Assembly: GCA_034926785.1 (NCBI GenBank)
Contig: JAYFQU010000017.1
Coordinates: 51,776-115,775 of the forward strand
Length of the DNA stretch: 64,000 nt
DNA from: UBA7703 sp034926785
GTDB taxonomy: Bacteria; Bacillota; Clostridia; Christensenellales; CAG-138
Reading direction: 5' to 3'
The first letter of the stretch is position 1, and every line of letters begins with the position of its first letter. The notes under the pieces were generated by a model. The model was not told where the DNA came from, ran no database searches, and was given only the letters and a program-made list of their open reading frames with translations. A program made the position numbers and the translations under genes. Of this stretch, positions 61,097 through 64,000 are shown piece by piece.

Positions 61097-63079
61097 TTAA
61101 AGCTGAAGGGCGGTGTAATAACCGTCCGAAACCGCCGCTGCGATCGAATCGGGCGTTTTGCTGTCGCCCACATTATATAGTTCGTCAACCTTGCCTTTTA
61201 GTTGCTCATATAAACCGCTATTGGGCTTGTAACCCACCGAAACGATAACGGTGTCGGCCTCCAGCGTTTGCTCCCGTCCATCGGGCAGCAGGACGTTGAC
61301 GGAGTTGCCCGTAATGGACAGACATTTGGTCCCCGTCAGCGACTGTACCCCCAGTAAGTTCAGGTGCCCCAGCAATATGGTGCGCGCAACGTTCACCATC
61401 TTCGCCGCAAGATCAGGCAGCATCTCCACAATCGTTACCGTCTTCCCCTGCCCGCCAAGCAACTCTGCAATTTCACAGCCCACTAGGCCGCCGCCAATAA
61501 TAACCACCTTTGGGCCGATCGGCTTGCCGTCCAAAGCCTCTCTCGCCTCCACCACGGTGGCGCCGTCAACGCCGGGAATCGGCGGAATCACCGGCAATAC
61601 GCCCGTGGCGGTAATCACGGCATCCGGCTTTTGTGCCAAAATATCCTCCGCCGTCACTTCCTGATTCAAAACAACCGTCACGCCGTGATAGGCAAGCTGT
61701 TTTTCGAGATAGGGGATCAACGGAGCCATGTTTTCCTTGTGCGGTGGGATCTCTGCTTCGCGCAGTTGGCCGCCGATTCGATCGGTCTTTTCATAAAGCA
61801 CCACTTCATGCCCGCGCATAGCGGCAATGCGTGCCGCTTCCACGCCCCCAACGCCGCCGCCAACCACGACCACTTTCTTTTTAACGGGAGCGCAGGGGAT
61901 ATCATAGTCGTTCTTACCGCGGCCAAGCACGGCATTGCCGGAACACATGGCACATGCGCCCGCTTGCAGCTGCGCATCGATACATTTGCCGCATCCGATG
62001 CAGGGGCGGATGAGGTCCTCTTTGCCTTCCTGCACAAGATTGACCCAGTCGGGTTGCGCAAGCAGCTGCTTTCCGATGAATACAAAATCCACCGTTTTCT
62101 TTTCAAGCGCTTTTTCGGCAATATCCGGATGGCCGGCACGCCCTCCGCCGATCAGCTTCACCCTGAGCGGCCGAAAATATTTCAGGCCGTATGTCAGTTT
62201 GAGCAATGTGCAAAGTGGAAGCGCGGTTCCTTTTCTCATGCCGCTGTCGGGAACGTCTTTCAGAGTCGGCGTATCGCTCCATACGCCTCCCAACACCTCT
62301 ATCGCGTTTACGCCGGCTTGCTGAAAGCGTTTTGTAAAATAAGCGCCTTCTCCGAGCGTAATGCCTCCGTCTTTGCCCATTTCCCAGATCGAAAGTTTCA
62401 CGGCAATCGGGAAATCGTCTCCGGTGAGCTGTTTGATTTTTTGGATGACGTTCATATGGAACCGGATACGGTTTTCCTTGCTGCCGCCGTATTCGTCCGT
62501 TCTAAGATTCGCTTTGGAAGAAAGGAATTGCTGACCTAAATAATATCCGGTACAATGAAACTCAATCCCGTCAAAACCGGCTTTTTGCGCCCGCAGGGCG
62601 GCCTCCGCGTACTTGTCCTCAATGGCTTTGATTTCATCGATCGCCAACGCACGCGGTGTTTCGTTACCGTATCCGATCATAAATGAATAGGTTAGGCCGA
62701 CCGCGGAAGGTCCCACCGGTTGTTCGCCGATGTATTTGCGGCGCGCACCCCGCCCCGTATGGCTGATCTGCAAAAAGCATTTGGCGCCGTGCTTGTGAAT
62801 TGCATCCGCCAGTTTCTTCATGCCGGGAATGTATTTATCATCGTCGATTACCAGCATATTGGCGGTATTTCGGCCCAGCGGGGTATCTACGCAGGTAACC
62901 TCCACCATGATCAGCCCCACGCCCCCTTTGGCGCGCGCTTCATAGTGATTGATCACGGCATCGTTGACAAAGCCCGCGTCGCTTTGATTCATGCCCATCG
63001 CCGCCATGACAACGCGGTTTTTTAGTTCCACCGAGCCAATCTTTTCAGGGGAGAACAGCACCGGATAATTGCTTGACAC
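61097..63079 (-). CDS. NADH:flavin oxidoreductase, 2-enoate / 2,4-dienoyl-CoA reductase family
   Basis: 660 residues. Old-yellow-enzyme barrel (1-340: PEKIGSVELKNRVVMAAMG, KCFLQISHTGRGARRKYIG, GFDGIEFHCTGYYLGQQFLS), a [4Fe-4S] site CIGCGKC...CAMC (about 345-365), and an FAD/NADH domain pair (380-640: VVVVGGGVGGVEAARIAAMRG, KVVIIGGGLVGCEIAELL). Family members such as BaiCD, 2-enoate reductase and FadH reduce C=C bonds; the substrate is unknown. Start is GTG at 63079 with GGGAGGAA upstream. Divergent from a TetR gene. Confidence 0.92.
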   Translation of the reverse strand: MSSNYPVLFSPEKIGSVELKNRVVMAAMGMNQSDAGFVNDAVINHYEARAKGGVGLIMVEVTCVDTPLGRNTANMLVIDDDKYIPGMKKLADAIHKHGAKCFLQISHTGRGARRKYIGEQPVGPSAVGLTYSFMIGYGNETPRALAIDEIKAIEDKYAEAALRAQKAGFDGIEFHCTGYYLGQQFLSSKANLRTDEYGGSKENRIRFHMNVIQKIKQLTGDDFPIAVKLSIWEMGKDGGITLGEGAYFTKRFQQAGVNAIEVLGGVWSDTPTLKDVPDSGMRKGTALPLCTLLKLTYGLKYFRPLRVKLIGGGRAGHPDIAEKALEKKTVDFVFIGKQLLAQPDWVNLVQEGKEDLIRPCIGCGKCIDAQLQAGACAMCSGNAVLGRGKNDYDIPCAPVKKKVVVVGGGVGGVEAARIAAMRGHEVVLYEKTDRIGGQLREAEIPPHKENMAPLIPYLEKQLAYHGVTVVLNQEVTAEDILAQKPDAVITATGVLPVIPPIPGVDGATVVEAREALDGKPIGPKVVIIGGGLVGCEIAELLGGQGKTVTIVEMLPDLAAKMVNVARTILLGHLNLLGVQSLTGTKCLSITGNSVNVLLPDGREQTLEADTVIVSVGYKPNSGLYEQLKGKVDELYNVGDSKTPDSIAAAVSDGYYTALQL

Positions 63080-63103
63080 AATAGATTCCTCCCAAATATA
63101 ATA

Positions 63104-63141
63104 AAGTGATTAGGATTCATATAGTGAATCATATTCACTTT
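63104..63141. promoter_or_regulatory. Operator palindromes between flavoenzyme and TetR
   Basis: GATTCA-TATAG-TGAATC (63114-63130) and AGTGAAT-CAT-ATTCACT (63123-63139) overlap, inside a wider symmetry of AAGTGA/TTCACTT. Likely binding sites for the TetR protein encoded at 63220. Confidence 0.65.
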
Positions 63142-63219
63142 TAAGTATAGGATTTGCTGAATCCGTTGTCAATGTTCTGTTTGCATATCATGAGAATTAC
63201 AGATATGAGGAGACAATGA

Positions 63220-63801
63220 ATGGCTATAAAACAAAAAGAAAAAACCGAAATGACCCGAAAAGAACTCAAGAGCGCGGGTATGCACTTGTTCCTAACCAAA
63301 GGTTATGAGGAAACAGCCATAAAGGATATAACCGATTTCGCGGGATATGCTGTTGGTACATTCTACCGTCATTGGAAAAGCAAATGGCAGCTTTTGATGG
63401 AGCTGTGGGACGATTTCGCGTCTGATTTTATTCAACAGAGCGTTAAAAACGCACCTGCGCAAGCCGATAAGCCGGAGATGATCCAGTACCTGATCCATCG
63501 CTCCAATCGCTTCTCAGAGCATGAAATAACCCGGAAGCTTCTCCTTACCAGCCATATTCTATCCGCGCAGAGCGGTTATGAAGAAATTTCGGAATGGGCG
63601 CAGCATTATACGGAAATGTTATATCGTTTTTTACGCGAATCGAGCGGTTCGCAAGACGAAAAAGCTCTCCGTTCCATGGCGGCGATTATGCATACGATAC
63701 TGAACGCACATGCCATCCAAAACATAGAGCCAAACATCATCAGCCATTTTGACGACGAAACATTATCAAAATGCCTGCTGGCAATGGTCGATTCCTTGTG
63801 A
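63220..63801 (+). CDS. TetR-family regulator of the flavoenzyme unit
   Basis: 193 residues. Helix-turn-helix at 12-58 (TRKELKSAGMHLFLTKGYEE, AIKDITDFAGYAVGTFYRHWKSKWQLL); the rest is helical with no recognised ligand pocket. Its divergent placement and the operator palindromes at 63104-63141 suggest that it controls the flavoenzyme and itself. ATG 63220 has GAGGAG upstream. Confidence 0.9.
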   Translation: MAIKQKEKTEMTRKELKSAGMHLFLTKGYEETAIKDITDFAGYAVGTFYRHWKSKWQLLMELWDDFASDFIQQSVKNAPAQADKPEMIQYLIHRSNRFSEHEITRKLLLTSHILSAQSGYEEISEWAQHYTEMLYRFLRESSGSQDEKALRSMAAIMHTILNAHAIQNIEPNIISHFDDETLSKCLLAMVDSL

Positions 63802-63857
63802 AACCATCACGATCCTTGCGCTGCGCCCCTAACGCTAGCCAGTGGCAGGCTGAAAAC

Positions 63858-64000
63858 TGTGGAACGGTCAAGAAAAAGTGGACACAAAGATAAGGTTTTT
63901 ATGTATTCTGAGCTTCAAATTGCGTAGGACTTAACCAGCCAAGAGCGGAATGAATTCGCTTTGTGTTGTAGTAGAGTTCAATATATTGGAAAATCTCTTG
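63858..64000 (-). mobile_element. End of an IS3-family insertion sequence
   Basis: The element runs out of the window. Its terminal repeat appears to start at 63858 (TGTGGAACGGTCAAGAAAAA, then GTGGACAC), close to the ends of IS3-group elements. The visible coding end is listed separately. Confidence 0.7.
63899..64000 (-). CDS. IS3-family transposase, C-terminal 33 residues
   Basis: Minus-strand reading gives IFQYIELYYNTKRIHSALGW followed by LSPTQFEAQNT and stop. This is the usual end of the OrfB rve integrase domain of the IS3/IS150 type (YYNxxRxHxxLG, then SPxxFE). The rest lies outside the window. Confidence 0.88.
   Translation of the reverse strand, partial: QEIFQYIELYYNTKRIHSALGWLSPTQFEAQNT

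Overview
The window looks like chromosomal DNA of an anaerobic, fermentative, moderately GC-rich Firmicute of the Clostridia. Signs are the Prp-processed form of ribosomal protein L27, the radical-SAM pair next to RNase G, strong Shine-Dalgarno sequences, sigma-A-type promoters, butyrate kinase with phosphotransbutyrylase, an indolepyruvate-type ferredoxin oxidoreductase, a c-di-GMP-I riboswitch and VanW-type surface proteins. GC is roughly 55-60 % by eye; it was not computed. No species is assigned.

Layout. 1-7.4 kb (minus): a GH13 glucosidase cut by the window edge, an AlkZ-like glycosylase, the rplU-prp-rpmA ribosomal operon with its own promoter and leader, then RNase G behind two radical-SAM-associated genes. 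7.5-13.5 kb: gdhA, an amidohydrolase with alanine racemase, then nnr-recX. 13.5-19.3 kb: VanW protein, an array of seven hairpins, a polyprenol-type glycosyltransferase, mscL with a TTG-started membrane gene, tRNA-Leu and two unknowns. 19.4-23.4 kb (plus): msrAB, cysteine desulfurase-thiI, a small membrane protein. 23.4-25.9 kb (minus): a c-di-GMP riboswitch and secreted protein followed by MNT nucleotidyltransferase, cupin-HD-GYP and HEPN genes. 26.2-30.8 kb: a GH3 glycosidase with a sugar-kinase-like gene, then two small membrane genes. 30.9-35.1 kb (minus): a complete Bce-type peptide sensing and resistance module. 35.4-41.1 kb (plus): buk-ptb-iorA-iorB-aminotransferase. 41.2-43.8 kb (minus): a tungstate-type ABC transporter behind a candidate Moco/Tuco riboswitch. 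43.9-47.6 kb: small membrane proteins, an ABC-F ATPase and an HD protein. 47.7-53.5 kb: a giant repeat-rich surface protein split by one in-frame TGA. 54.2-64 kb: Ada, unknowns, two TetR-controlled divergons and the end of an IS3-family element.

How genes work together. The 35-41 kb operon reads as one pathway: transamination of an amino acid, oxidative decarboxylation of the 2-oxo acid by IorAB to an acyl-CoA, then Ptb and Buk to make ATP and a free acid. The 23-26 kb cluster joins a c-di-GMP sensor RNA to a putative c-di-GMP hydrolase on the same strand. The GH3 enzyme and its kinase suggest sugar release followed by phosphorylation.

The most unusual items are a tungstate-binding protein whose lobes appear circularly permuted, the MNT/cupin-HD-GYP/HEPN cassette, the nonsense codon inside a duplicated repeat of the adhesin-like gene, a hairpin-rich repeat present at two sites 40 kb apart, and a small helical module that seems shared by the GH13 N-terminus and the GH3 C-terminus. 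All function assignments come from reading translated sequence and remembered family motifs; no search was run.
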